The notes beneath the pieces are model-generated. The model was not told the origin of the DNA, ran no database searches, and saw only the letters and a list, made by a program, of their open reading frames with translations. 64,000 nucleotides of DNA from Geothrix sp. PMB-07. GTDB taxonomy: Bacteria > Acidobacteriota > Holophagae > Holophagales > Holophagaceae. Position numbers and translations under genes: made by a program. Shown here in pieces: positions 28,872 to 37,438 of this stretch (positions within the stretch are counted from its first letter, which is position 1; every line of letters starts with the position of its first letter). The stretch covers positions 3,658,992-3,722,991 of the forward strand of contig NZ_CP132333.1 in NCBI RefSeq assembly GCF_030758935.1, given 5' to 3'.

Positions 28872-29591
28872 GGCCCGAAACATCGTCGGCGTCCAGGGGC
28901 GCAGCGCTGTGAACACGGTGAGGGTACCCACCACCTCCGGGTCGGCCAGGAGGTCTTCCCGAGACAGGCGGTTGAGGTTCTGGATGAAGCGCTTTTCCAT
29001 GAGCAGGGCCACCTTTTTGGAACGTTCGGAGAGCACCAGGGACAGAAAGTGGCTGGACTCTCCTGGGCCGTTGAATGGGGCGTCCAGAAAATCCGCTCGC
29101 AGGGCTGGACCGTAGCGTTTTGCCAGAGGTCCACCCGATAACCACTGGTAGCGCCGCTCCGCCAGCACCTGCGGGCCGTTCGGCGTGAAACGCGCCAGGC
29201 CCAGCCGCACCAGTTGATTCAACAGGAGGTCCACCCGCTCTGCCTCCGGTCCTGAAAGAGACCCGTCCTGGAAGGTCAGGCCTTTGAGGAGCCCGGAAAA
29301 GACGCCGAACAGCTCGGTGTCCTTGGCCAGGGCCGCCTCCTGCTCCCAGCTAAGCACGGCCCGAGGCACCTCCACGCCCACGGTCGCCTCGCGCAACACT
29401 TCCGCCGGGGTGACGCCCAGCGCCTGGCAGAGCTCATCCACCCGCTGCAACGTGAGGGCTGTATGGCCCGAGAGCAGACGCTTCAAGGTGGCCTCGCTGA
29501 GGCCCAGGCGCTGGGCCACCTCCTTGTAGGTGAGCCGCTGCCGCCGCAGCAGAGCCCGCAGGTTGTCCCGAACCTTGGACGCCGTGGCCAT
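28869..29591 (-). CDS. XRE-family transcriptional regulator
   Basis: A 240-aa protein with an N-terminal Cro/CI-type helix-turn-helix (residues 8-62: TYKEVAQRLGLSEATLKRLLSG), and a C-terminal domain of about 150 residues that I do not recognise but that resembles the regulatory part of DUF4423-type regulators. GGAGGGG precedes the ATG. Its stop shares the CTAG at 28869-28872 with the hpd tail copy. Two ATCATTTT direct repeats upstream may be its operator. A link to hpd regulation is possible from position only. Confidence 0.85.
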   Translation of the reverse strand: MATASKVRDNLRALLRRQRLTYKEVAQRLGLSEATLKRLLSGHTALTLQRVDELCQALGVTPAEVLREATVGVEVPRAVLSWEQEAALAKDTELFGVFSGLLKGLTFQDGSLSGPEAERVDLLLNQLVRLGLARFTPNGPQVLAERRYQWLSGGPLAKRYGPALRADFLDAPFNGPGESSHFLSLVLSERSKKVALLMEKRFIQNLNRLSREDLLADPEVVGTLTVFTALRPWTPTMFRA

Positions 29592-29605
29592 GCCCCCTCC
29601 TGTAG

Positions 29606-29633
29606 ATCATTTTCTGCTATTCAGTATCATTTT
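29606..29633 (-). promoter_or_regulatory. candidate operator upstream of the XRE gene
   Basis: An AT-rich island in otherwise GC-rich DNA carries two direct repeats of ATCATTTT (29606-29613 and 29626-29633), spaced 20 bp, two helical turns. GATCA and TGATC flank the set. The location fits an autoregulatory site of the XRE protein; this is inference from spacing. Confidence 0.35.
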
Positions 29634-29726
29634 TTGATCCTTCCTCGAGGAGCCCCCTGAAGGCAGGCCCCGTCTGGATTATTCATGGAACCCCGGGCCG
29701 AGCCCCGTCCCCCATGGAGATATCCC

Positions 29727-30278
29727 ATGCCCACCCGCTCCCCCCTTCCCCTCCTCTGCCTGGCGACGGTTCTGTCTGCCCAGGCCCCCTCGACCACCAC
29801 CGAGGCCATGGCCAAGCTCTCATTCATGCGCGGCACCTGGGTGGGCGAGGCCTCCGGGGTTGCCATGGATGGCAGCCGCTACAAGGTCACCCAGACCGAG
29901 CGCATGGGCCCCCTGCTGGGCGGCGACATCATCCTCGTCGAGGGCCGCGGCTATAAAGCGGATGGCAGCACCGGCTTCAATGCTTTCGGCGTGGTGTCCT
30001 ACAGTGCGCAGACGAAAACCTACGAGTTCCGCTCCTACGCCATGGGCTATGCCGGCACCTTCACCCTCACCCCCACCGCCGGGGGCTACACCTGGGACAT
30101 CCCCATCGGCCCTGGGGTGATCCGCTACACCGCCACGGTGAAAGACGGAGTCTGGCATGAGGTAGGCGACCGCATCTTCCCAGGAGCCGCGCCAGTCCGC
30201 ACCTTCGAGATGACTCTCAAGCGCACGGGGGATACGGATTGGCCGGGGGCGAATCCGGTGGCCTTCACCGCCAAGTGA
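29727..30278 (+). CDS. secreted DUF1579-like/lipocalin-type protein
   Basis: A 183-aa protein with a signal peptide (MPTRSPLPLLCLATVLSAQA). The mature part has the (L)sFMrGTWVGEA...DG...TQTERMGPLLGGDIILVEGRG pattern seen in DUF1579 and related small beta-barrel proteins, with alternating beta-strands to the end. GGAG lies 7 bases before ATG 29727, which decides the start over the in-frame ATG at 29685. Ligand and role are unknown. Confidence 0.7.
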   Translation: MPTRSPLPLLCLATVLSAQAPSTTTEAMAKLSFMRGTWVGEASGVAMDGSRYKVTQTERMGPLLGGDIILVEGRGYKADGSTGFNAFGVVSYSAQTKTYEFRSYAMGYAGTFTLTPTAGGYTWDIPIGPGVIRYTATVKDGVWHEVGDRIFPGAAPVRTFEMTLKRTGDTDWPGANPVAFTAK

Positions 30279-30351
30279 TTCCGGACCAACAGCGGGGCGC
30301 TCCAATAGAACCTGCATAGGCCCCGCCTCATCCCTGCGGTAAGGTGGTTCC

Positions 30352-30753
30352 ATGCACGTCCAGCCCATCCGCCAGCGGGGGTTCACCCTCATCGAGCTCA
30401 TCGTGGTCATGACCATCCTGGCCTTGCTGGCCACGGTGGGATTGGCTGGGTACCGCCATAAGACGCTGGTGGCCCGGGAATCGGTGCTGCGGGAGAATAT
30501 CTTCCAGCTGAACCATGCCCTGGAGCAGTACCGGGCGGACCGGGGCAAGTACCCCTCCAGCCTCAACGCCCTGCGCGAACTGGGCTACCTGCGGGACATG
30601 CCCTGGGATCCCATGACGCGGTCCCGCGATACCTGGCAGACCGAACTGGAGCCACCGGATCCCGAAAACCCTGATGCAGAACTGGGAATCTGGCGCGTCC
30701 GCAGTGGTTCTGCGGATAAGAGCGAGGACGGCATCCCCTACAACGAGTGGTAG
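30352..30753 (+). CDS. type II secretion-type pseudopilin (GspG-like)
   Basis: A 133-aa protein with a type IV prepilin leader cleaved at RG/FTLIEL (residues 9-10), followed by a hydrophobic helix, then a globular domain ending in DGIPYNEW, typical of the major pseudopilin of type II secretion (GspG). No other gsp gene is adjacent, so it may work with a system encoded elsewhere or be a minor pilin. The ATG at 30352 is the only sensible start. Confidence 0.85.
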   Translation: MHVQPIRQRGFTLIELIVVMTILALLATVGLAGYRHKTLVARESVLRENIFQLNHALEQYRADRGKYPSSLNALRELGYLRDMPWDPMTRSRDTWQTELEPPDPENPDAELGIWRVRSGSADKSEDGIPYNEW

Positions 30754-30779
30754 AACCCCCCTCCCGCCTTCAGGAAGCC

Positions 30780-31307
30780 ATGAGTCCGCGTTCGCTGCAC
30801 CGCCTCGATCAAATCACCCAGATCCTTCTTCTCCTGTGGGCGGGCGCCGCCCTGGGCTTCGGCGTGTTCTCCGCCCCCGTCTTCTTCCGGGAACTGCCCA
30901 GCCGCGATGTGGCCGGACGCATCGCCGGACTCATCATCGGGCGCCTGGACTGGGCGGCCTGGGCGGTCTTCGCGCTGGCCGGACTCAGCTGGGTCGGCCG
31001 CTGGATGGCTGAGGTGAAGGAGGATGTCATCGGCCCCCTTCGCCTCTGGAGTTCCGCCCTGCTGGTGGCCCTGCTCATGTGCCTGGCCAGCAGCTTCGTC
31101 ATCACGCCCAAGATCCAGGCCATCCGTGCCCGCATCGATGCACCCATCGAGAGTCTGGCGCCGGATCACACGGATCGCGTGGCCTACAACAAGGCCCACG
31201 GCACCAGCCGGAACCTCTTCTTCCTGCGCATCCTGCTGGCGGTGGGCCTGGCGGCCACGGTAGGTCTGCTGCCCCTGAAGAACGAGGATCAGGCGCCTGT
31301 GGCCTGA
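30780..31307 (+). CDS. DUF4149 family membrane protein
   Basis: A 175-aa protein with four hydrophobic helices (about 14-35, 48-68, 86-106, 147-165) in the DUF4149 pattern: an early GFGVFSAPVFF segment and a later FVITPKIQAIR motif after the third helix. AGGA lies 5 bases before ATG 30780. It overlaps the 3' end of the convergent RND adaptor gene by 19 bp. Function unknown. Confidence 0.8.
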   Translation: MSPRSLHRLDQITQILLLLWAGAALGFGVFSAPVFFRELPSRDVAGRIAGLIIGRLDWAAWAVFALAGLSWVGRWMAEVKEDVIGPLRLWSSALLVALLMCLASSFVITPKIQAIRARIDAPIESLAPDHTDRVAYNKAHGTSRNLFFLRILLAVGLAATVGLLPLKNEDQAPVA

Positions 31308-32392
31308 ACCTTGTCTCCGTCCTTCAGGCCGAAGGGCGGGTTGAGCACCACGGTATCGCCAGGCTGCAGGCCGCCCAGCACGCGGATGCGCTGATCCTCT
31401 TCCTCGCCCAGCTGCAGCACCTGAAAGCGAACTCGGCCATCAGCTTGAACCACGGCAGCCAGGGACTTGCCGTCCCTCAGCACCACGGCCTCCGTGGGCA
31501 CGGCGAAGCGGCTGGAGGCCTTCACCTTCAGACTCACCTGCACGAACCCGCCCGCCAGGAAGGCCCCATCCCGGTTGTCCAGATCGGCCTCCGCCAGCAG
31601 GGTTCGGGTACGGGGATCCAGGGCCCCGGCCACGCGGCTCACCGTCACGGGACGGACCAGCTCCGGCCGCTCCGCGGGCCGCACGTCCACCAGGGTGCCC
31701 GGCTTCACCAGAGAGGCCACGGAGGCATCCAGATAGAAGGTCACCCGCAGCCGATCCACCTGGGCCAGGGTGACCAGGGGCTGGGCCGAACTGGTGGTGC
31801 CCCCGTTCTGCACCAGGGCGCCTGGATCGGCGAAGCGCTGAGTCACCACCCCGCTGAAGGGGGCCCTCACCACCTGGTAGCCCTTGAGGGTGGTCTGGGA
31901 GGCCAGCTTTTCCGCCGCCACCTTGGCATCAGCCTCGGCCTGTTCCACATCCCGGGGGCTCAGGAGACCGTCCTTCCCCAGGGCCCGGCTGCGTTCCGCG
32001 TTGCGCCGCTTGTTGTCCGCATCAGCCTGGAGGGCCTGGGTGTCGCGGTCCGTTTCGGGAGACTCCACCACGGCCACCACCTGGCCCGCACTCACGGCTG
32101 AGCCCTTGTCCACGGGGATGCTGCGCAGGAAGCCGCTCACCTTGGCGTAGAGGGTGGTGCTGGCGAAGGGCAGCGCCTCGCCCTGGAGGCTGAGGTTCCG
32201 GTCAGAGGATTGGGCGCCCAGCCGGAGGACGCGCACCCGCGGGCCCGCCTCCACCTCGGCCTTGCGCTGACGGGTCTCCTCCTTCAGGCCGGATTGCTTG
32301 GACCATAGGATGACGCCCAGGCCCAGGGCCGCTGCGGCCACCGTGAGGAGGCCCCCCAGCTTGAAGGTCGGGGATTCCGGTCGCTCGCTCAT
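31289..32392 (-). CDS. RND efflux periplasmic adaptor subunit
   Basis: A 367-aa membrane-fusion protein: N-terminal membrane anchor (about 10-30), a lipoyl half-motif (AKVSGFLRSIPVDKGSAVSAGQ), a short alpha-helical hairpin, the second lipoyl half (VRAPFSGVVTQRFADPGALV), a beta-barrel and a membrane-proximal domain. It links the inner-membrane RND permease to an outer-membrane channel. ATGA overlap (32389-32392) with the permease gene. No TolC-type gene is in this operon. Confidence 0.93.
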   Translation of the reverse strand: MSERPESPTFKLGGLLTVAAAALGLGVILWSKQSGLKEETRQRKAEVEAGPRVRVLRLGAQSSDRNLSLQGEALPFASTTLYAKVSGFLRSIPVDKGSAVSAGQVVAVVESPETDRDTQALQADADNKRRNAERSRALGKDGLLSPRDVEQAEADAKVAAEKLASQTTLKGYQVVRAPFSGVVTQRFADPGALVQNGGTTSSAQPLVTLAQVDRLRVTFYLDASVASLVKPGTLVDVRPAERPELVRPVTVSRVAGALDPRTRTLLAEADLDNRDGAFLAGGFVQVSLKVKASSRFAVPTEAVVLRDGKSLAAVVQADGRVRFQVLQLGEEEDQRIRVLGGLQPGDTVVLNPPFGLKDGDKVQATGA

Positions 32393-35300
32393 GCTTCACT
32401 TCCTTCCTGTTCCCTTTGGAACTTGCTCTCCAGCAGATGCGCCGTGGGCGGCTTCTTCCGCAGCAGGCTGTAGACGACGGGCACGATGAAGAGGGTGACG
32501 AAGGTGGCCATGAGCAGGCCGCCGATGACCGCCCGGCCCAGGGGCGCGTTCTGGCTGCCCGCCTCGCCCAGGGCCAAGGCCATGGGCACCATGCCGATGA
32601 TCATGGCCAGCGCCGTCATGAGCACGGGGCGCAGGCGCACCTTGCCCGCCTCCAGGGCCGCTTCGACGGCGCTGAGCCCGGGGTTCCCCGCGCGCACCTC
32701 GTTGGCGAAGCTCACGATGAGGATGGCGTTGGAGGTGGCGATGCCCACGGCCATGATGGCTCCCATGAGCGATTCGACATTGAATGTCGTTCCGGTGAGC
32801 GCCAGCATCCACAGGATGCCCACCAGGGCTCCCGGCACCGCCATGATGATGATGAAAGGATCCAGCCAGCTCTGGAACAGCACCACCATGAGCAGGTAGA
32901 CCAGCGCAATGGCGATGACCAGGCCACCGCCCAGGCTGCGGAAGGATTCGGTCATCACTTCGTTCTGGCCCCGGATGCGGATCTTCATGGGCGGAGGCAG
33001 CGGCCCCAGCGCCTTGATCTGGGTTTCGATGTCCCGCACCACGCTGCCCAGGTCGCGGCCTTCGGCGTTGGCCATCACATCGAGCACCCGCTGCACCGTG
33101 TAGTGGTTGATCTCGCTGGGAGTGCTGATGCGCTGGATGGAAGCCAGGTTCGACAGCGGCTGGAAGGCGGTCTGGGCGCCGGGCCCGGCAGCTTTGAAGG
33201 GATCGGCCTGCAGGAGGTTGGCAGAGCCGGGCAGGCCGAAGGGAGTGCCCATCAGGCGATCCGGCGAATCCAGGCTGGCCAGGGGCGACTTCACCACCAC
33301 CGTGTAGTTCACGCCGTTGGCCGGGTTGAGGAAATAGGAGGGCGCCAGCTGGCCATTGCCCGACAGCGACACCAGCAGACCATTGGCCACGTCGCGCTGA
33401 GCCACGCCCACCCGCGCCGCGCTCAGGCGATCCACCTCCACGCGGTAGGCCGGGGATTCCGTCACCTGCTTGATGCGCACATCCACGGCGCCCGGCACCT
33501 GCTGCATGGCGGTTTTCAGGCGCTGGGCCACCTCGGCGCTGGCCTTCAGGTTGGGGCCTTCGATTTGGACATCGATGGGTGCGGCCACGCCGAAATTCAG
33601 CACCTGGCTCACGATGTCGGCGGGCTGGAAGTAGAAGCTGAGGCCGGGCAGGCGCTTGGGCAGTTCCGTCCGCAGCTTCGCCATGTGCTCGCGGGTGTGG
33701 TGGCCCTCAGGCGCCAGCGAGAGGAAGATGTCCGCATCCTGGCTGGTGACGTTGTCACTGGGCATGTAGGCCATGTTGAAGGCGTTGGCCACCCCGATGT
33801 TGCTGTTGACGGAGCGCAGTTCCGAGGCAGGGATGAGCGCACGGATTTCGGTCTCCACCTGGGCCACGAGGCGCTCGGTCTCCTCCAGCCGTGTGCCCAC
33901 CGGAGCGCGCACGTGCAGCTTCATGAGGCCCACATCCACCGTGGGGAAGAAGTCGCGGCCGATGCCGAAGAGCAGGCCGGAGCTCACCAGCAGGAAGGCG
34001 ATGGAGATCACGAGCACGAACACACGATGGTGCAGCACCTGGTCCAGGGCCCTGCCGTAGGCCTCCTGAAGGCGGCCCAGCCACTTCTCCCGCCAGGCAT
34101 TGAAGCGGCCTGTGAGGCTCTCCGGCTCGGGATGATCATGGCCCATGAGCATGCGGGCCATGGTCGGAACCAAGGTGCGCGACAGCACGTAGGAGGCCAG
34201 CATCGAGAACACCACGGCCATGGCCAGGGGCGTGAAGAGGTACTTGGCCGGGCCCACCAGCAGCACCACCGGGAAGAACACAATGCAGATGGCCAGCGTG
34301 GCCACGATGGCCGGCACGGCGATCTGGCTGGCGCCATCGAGAATGGCCACCGTGAGCGGCTTGCCCATGGCCTGGTTGCGGTGGATATTCTCCACCTCCA
34401 CCGTGGCATCGTCCACCAGCATGCCGATGGCCAGGCTGAGGCCGCCCAGGGTCATGATGTTGAGCGTCTGGCCCGACAATTTCAGCCCCACCAGGCCCAC
34501 CAGAATGGCCAGGGGAATGCTGGTGCAGACGATGAGCATGCTGCGCCAGGAGCCCAGGAAGAGCAGGATCATGAGCGAGACGAGCAGCGAGGAGGCCAGG
34601 GCCTCCTTGGCCACATCCAGGATGGCTGCCCGCACGAAGTGGCTCTGGTCGAAGTCGAAGTGCAGTTCCATGCCCTTGGGCGCCGCCGCCTGGATGCTGG
34701 GCAGCACCTCCTTGGCCGCGTCCACCACCGCCAGCGTGGAGGCATCCGCCTTCTTCAGAATGGCCAGGTAGGTGGCGCGCTGGCCGTTGATGCGCACGAT
34801 GTTGGTCTGATCGGCAAAACCATCGTAGACCCGCGCCACGTCCCCCAGCAGCACTGGCGCGCCGTTCACCAGCTTCAGAGGAAGCCCCTTGAACTCCTCG
34901 ATGGAAGCCGGGCTGGAGTTGGTCAGCACGGGGATTTCACGGCTGCCCATGCGGGCGGAACCCGCCGGGGTGATGACGTTCTCCGCCGAGAGCGCGTTCA
35001 CCACATCCGCCGGGCTGAGGCCACGAGCCGCGAGCTTGGCGGTGTCGATGTCCACGGAGACCTGCCGCTGCTTGCCGCCGTACGGCAGTGGCGTGGACAA
35101 GCCAGGGATGGTGAAGAGCCGAAGGCGGATGAAGTTGGAGGCGTAGTCCACGACTTGCTGCTCGGGCAGGGTGTCGCTGCGCGCGGCCAGCTGTACCACG
35201 GGCACATTGCTGGCGTTGAACTGGATGACCGCCGGGGCCGTCATGCCCGGCGGCATGATGCGCAGGATGGGGCCGCTGATGGCGGATATCTGGGCGATGG

Positions 35301-35613
35301 CCGCGCCGATGTCCGTGCCGGGCTGGAAGTACACCCGCAGGAGGCCGATGCCCTGGATGCTCTGCGATTCGATGCGCTCGATGCCGTTCACCGTGGTGGA
35401 CATGGCCCGTTCGCTGATGGTCACCACCCGGCGTTCCATCTCCTCGGGGGACAGGCCGCCGTACTGCCAGACCACCGCCACCACGGGAATATCAATGCTG
35501 GGGAAGATGTCCACGGCCATGCGCTGGATGGAGAGCACGCCCATCATCAGCACCAGCAGGCACATCACGGCCGTCGTATAGGGGCGACGCAGCGCAAGTC
35601 GGACGATCCACAT
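32389..35613 (-). CDS. RND multidrug efflux permease (AcrB-type)
   Basis: A 1074-aa protein with the RND architecture: TM1 near the N-terminus, a large periplasmic loop, TM2-6, a second periplasmic loop and TM8-12. The proton-relay Asp pair is visible in GGLSLAIGMLVDDATVEVENI in TM4. Length matches AcrB/HAE1 pumps. GGAG lies 8 bases before ATG 35613. It is 12 bp downstream of a MarR gene and coupled to the adaptor by ATGA. Substrates unknown; organic or aromatic compounds are typical. Confidence 0.95.
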   Translation of the reverse strand: MWIVRLALRRPYTTAVMCLLVLMMGVLSIQRMAVDIFPSIDIPVVAVVWQYGGLSPEEMERRVVTISERAMSTTVNGIERIESQSIQGIGLLRVYFQPGTDIGAAIAQISAISGPILRIMPPGMTAPAVIQFNASNVPVVQLAARSDTLPEQQVVDYASNFIRLRLFTIPGLSTPLPYGGKQRQVSVDIDTAKLAARGLSPADVVNALSAENVITPAGSARMGSREIPVLTNSSPASIEEFKGLPLKLVNGAPVLLGDVARVYDGFADQTNIVRINGQRATYLAILKKADASTLAVVDAAKEVLPSIQAAAPKGMELHFDFDQSHFVRAAILDVAKEALASSLLVSLMILLFLGSWRSMLIVCTSIPLAILVGLVGLKLSGQTLNIMTLGGLSLAIGMLVDDATVEVENIHRNQAMGKPLTVAILDGASQIAVPAIVATLAICIVFFPVVLLVGPAKYLFTPLAMAVVFSMLASYVLSRTLVPTMARMLMGHDHPEPESLTGRFNAWREKWLGRLQEAYGRALDQVLHHRVFVLVISIAFLLVSSGLLFGIGRDFFPTVDVGLMKLHVRAPVGTRLEETERLVAQVETEIRALIPASELRSVNSNIGVANAFNMAYMPSDNVTSQDADIFLSLAPEGHHTREHMAKLRTELPKRLPGLSFYFQPADIVSQVLNFGVAAPIDVQIEGPNLKASAEVAQRLKTAMQQVPGAVDVRIKQVTESPAYRVEVDRLSAARVGVAQRDVANGLLVSLSGNGQLAPSYFLNPANGVNYTVVVKSPLASLDSPDRLMGTPFGLPGSANLLQADPFKAAGPGAQTAFQPLSNLASIQRISTPSEINHYTVQRVLDVMANAEGRDLGSVVRDIETQIKALGPLPPPMKIRIRGQNEVMTESFRSLGGGLVIAIALVYLLMVVLFQSWLDPFIIIMAVPGALVGILWMLALTGTTFNVESLMGAIMAVGIATSNAILIVSFANEVRAGNPGLSAVEAALEAGKVRLRPVLMTALAMIIGMVPMALALGEAGSQNAPLGRAVIGGLLMATFVTLFIVPVVYSLLRKKPPTAHLLESKFQREQEGSEA

Positions 35614-35625
35614 GACTGGCGCTCC

Positions 35626-36120
35626 TTAGGCTTTCTTGGGGGCGGGCTCACTCAGCTCCGCCTCCATGCGATCGAGGTTGTCCATCACCGAACCCAGGAG
35701 GGCTCGCAGCTGCTGGCGTTCGGCTGGGCCCAGCCCCTGCTCCATGCCCTCCCGCATGAAGCGGCGGAATTCCAGAAGGGCGTCCACCATGGCCAGCCCC
35801 TTCGGCTCCAGACTGAAGAGCACCCGGCGGCGCTGGGTGGGGTCCACCTCGGAGCGCACGAGCCCGCGTTCCTGGAGGATCCGCAGGGTCCGGCTGGCGG
35901 TGGGCTTGTCCATCCAGGTGCACTTGGCCAGGTCGCCATGGCAGCGTTGATCCTTTTCAGCCATGGCCATGATGAGCTGGTACTGCTGGGGCGAAATGCC
36001 AAAGGGCGCCAGGCCCCGCCAGGCCACTTGCCGCATGCGGCTCTTCACGGCGGTGATGGCGTGGGGCAGGCTCGCGGTGGTCCAGGCGGCAGATCGTTGC
36101 ATAAGCAACAAACTACGCAA
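35626..36120 (-). CDS. MarR-family transcriptional regulator of the RND operon
   Basis: A 164-aa protein with the MarR winged helix (residues 42-110: SPQQYQLIMAMAEKD, then KCTWMDKPTASRTLRILQERGLV as recognition helices and the DPTQRRRVLFSLEPKG wing). The TTG at 36120 has GGGGGA six bases upstream; the alternative ATG at 36102 has no ribosome-binding site. An inverted repeat over the start region may be its operator. First gene of the MarR-permease-adaptor operon, so it probably represses the pump. Confidence 0.88.
   Translation of the reverse strand: MRSLLLMQRSAAWTTASLPHAITAVKSRMRQVAWRGLAPFGISPQQYQLIMAMAEKDQRCHGDLAKCTWMDKPTASRTLRILQERGLVRSEVDPTQRRRVLFSLEPKGLAMVDALLEFRRFMREGMEQGLGPAERQQLRALLGSVMDNLDRMEAELSEPAPKKA
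36096..36109 (-). promoter_or_regulatory. candidate MarR operator
   Basis: GTTGC-ATAA-GCAAC is a 5-4-5 perfect inverted repeat, with another GCAAC at 36117-36121. MarR proteins often bind TTGC-GCAA sites. It overlaps the start region of the marR gene, which would fit autorepression of the pump operon. Unproven. Confidence 0.4.
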
Positions 36121-36166
36121 CAGAAGTCCCCCTGTCTACCCCAATCCACCTGGAGGGGGGTTTTGT

Positions 36167-37357
36167 TCAGGGAGCAGGCGTGGCTTCCGGCAACTCCCAG
36201 GCTTCCAGTTCCCGGGGCTTGGCGGGCCCGGGAATCAGCTCCCGCAACCACAGCCGGATCTCATCCAGGCCCAGGTTTTCAATGGCACAGGACTGCACGG
36301 CGCCAGGGTGGCGTTTCTTCAGATCCAGCTTCTGGGGGCGGTGCAGGCGATCCACCTGGTTGAGCACCAGCAGCCGGGGCTGGGCTTCGATGCCCTCGGG
36401 CTCACAGCCGATCTCCCGCAGGGTGGCCCCCACCACCTTGAGGTGATCCTCCAGGTCCGGGTGGGCGGCATCCGCCACCACCAGCAGGGCATCGGCGGTG
36501 CGGACCTCTCCCAGGGTGCTACGGAAGGCGGCCACCAGTTGATGGGGCAGCTTGCGGATGAAGCCCACGGTGTCGGCCACGAGGCAGTGCTTGGGCTCCA
36601 GGCTGCCCTCCCCGGTCTCCGGGTTGAAGTCCTGGCCCAGCCAGGCCTTGCGGGTGGTGGTGTCCAGGGTGGCGAAGAGCAGGTCGCGGGGTTCCCCCTC
36701 GCCCGTCAAAGCCTTCAGAAGGCTGGTTTTGCCCGCGTTGGTGTAGCCCACCAGGGCCACCCGGGGCAGGCCCTTGGGGCGGCCGTCCCGCTGGGTCTTC
36801 CGCACCTGCTCCAGGTGGCTGAGCTCCCGTTTGAGCTGGCTGATGCGGGTGCGCACCATGCGGCGGTCGACCTCGATCTGGGTCTCGCCCGGTCCCCCAC
36901 GCAGGCCCACACCCCCGCCCTGGCGCTCCAAGTGGGTCCAGGCCCCCTTCAGGCGGGGGAGTTCGTATTCACAGCGGGCCAGCTCCACCTGGGCCTTGGC
37001 CTCCCGGGTCTGCGCCCGCTGCTCGAAGATGCTGAGGATGAGGCCCGTGCGGTCCAGGCAGATGAGCCCCGTCAGCTTCTCGATGGCGTTCACCTGACTG
37101 CCGGTCAGCTCGTCGTCGCAGATCAGGTGGGTCACCCCGTGGCGACCGGCCTCCTGGGCCAGGGCCTCCAGCTGCCCGGAGCCGTAGAAGGTCTTGGGGG
37201 CAATCTGAGGGCGCTTCAGGACCCGCCTGGACTGCACCTCGAAGCCGCAGCTGCGGGCCAGCTCGGCCAGTTCCAGCAGGTGGTCCTGGATGCGGTCCTC
37301 CCGGTCCTCGGGGCCTTGGCGGGCAATGAGCAGACAGCGGAGGGGCGATGCATCCAT
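36167..37357 (-). CDS. hflX: GTPase HflX
   Basis: A 396-aa protein. N-terminal HflX domain with the KTFYGSGQLEAL motif and the conserved GPGETQIEVDRR loop (about 150-165), a coiled coil, then the G domain: GYTNAGKTSLL (P-loop, about 207-217), DTT switch, VADTVGFIRKLPHQLVAAFRSTL (G3 region), and NQVD (G4). HflX acts on ribosomes, splitting or rescuing stalled 50S/70S. It lies upstream of the marR operon on the same strand and diverges from the PilZ gene. Confidence 0.95.
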   Translation of the reverse strand: MDASPLRCLLIARQGPEDREDRIQDHLLELAELARSCGFEVQSRRVLKRPQIAPKTFYGSGQLEALAQEAGRHGVTHLICDDELTGSQVNAIEKLTGLICLDRTGLILSIFEQRAQTREAKAQVELARCEYELPRLKGAWTHLERQGGGVGLRGGPGETQIEVDRRMVRTRISQLKRELSHLEQVRKTQRDGRPKGLPRVALVGYTNAGKTSLLKALTGEGEPRDLLFATLDTTTRKAWLGQDFNPETGEGSLEPKHCLVADTVGFIRKLPHQLVAAFRSTLGEVRTADALLVVADAAHPDLEDHLKVVGATLREIGCEPEGIEAQPRLLVLNQVDRLHRPQKLDLKKRHPGAVQSCAIENLGLDEIRLWLRELIPGPAKPRELEAWELPEATPAP

Positions 37358-37438
37358 ATGGCAAAGCTGCCTGTCCGGCCCTCAATAATCAAGCCCCCAG
37401 CGCGGGGGACGATGCAGTGAACCTGGAGTCCCTCATTC

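Noticed and set aside
28706-28912. A 68-aa plus-strand ORF over the duplicated tail
   Set aside because: It is out of phase with the hpd copy and lacks motifs or a ribosome-binding site.
32416-36363. A 1315-aa open frame on the plus strand over the RND/marR/hflX region
   Set aside because: It is antisense to three well-supported genes, has repetitive low-complexity composition (His/Gln/Glu-rich) and no domain; an artefact of high GC and rare stops.
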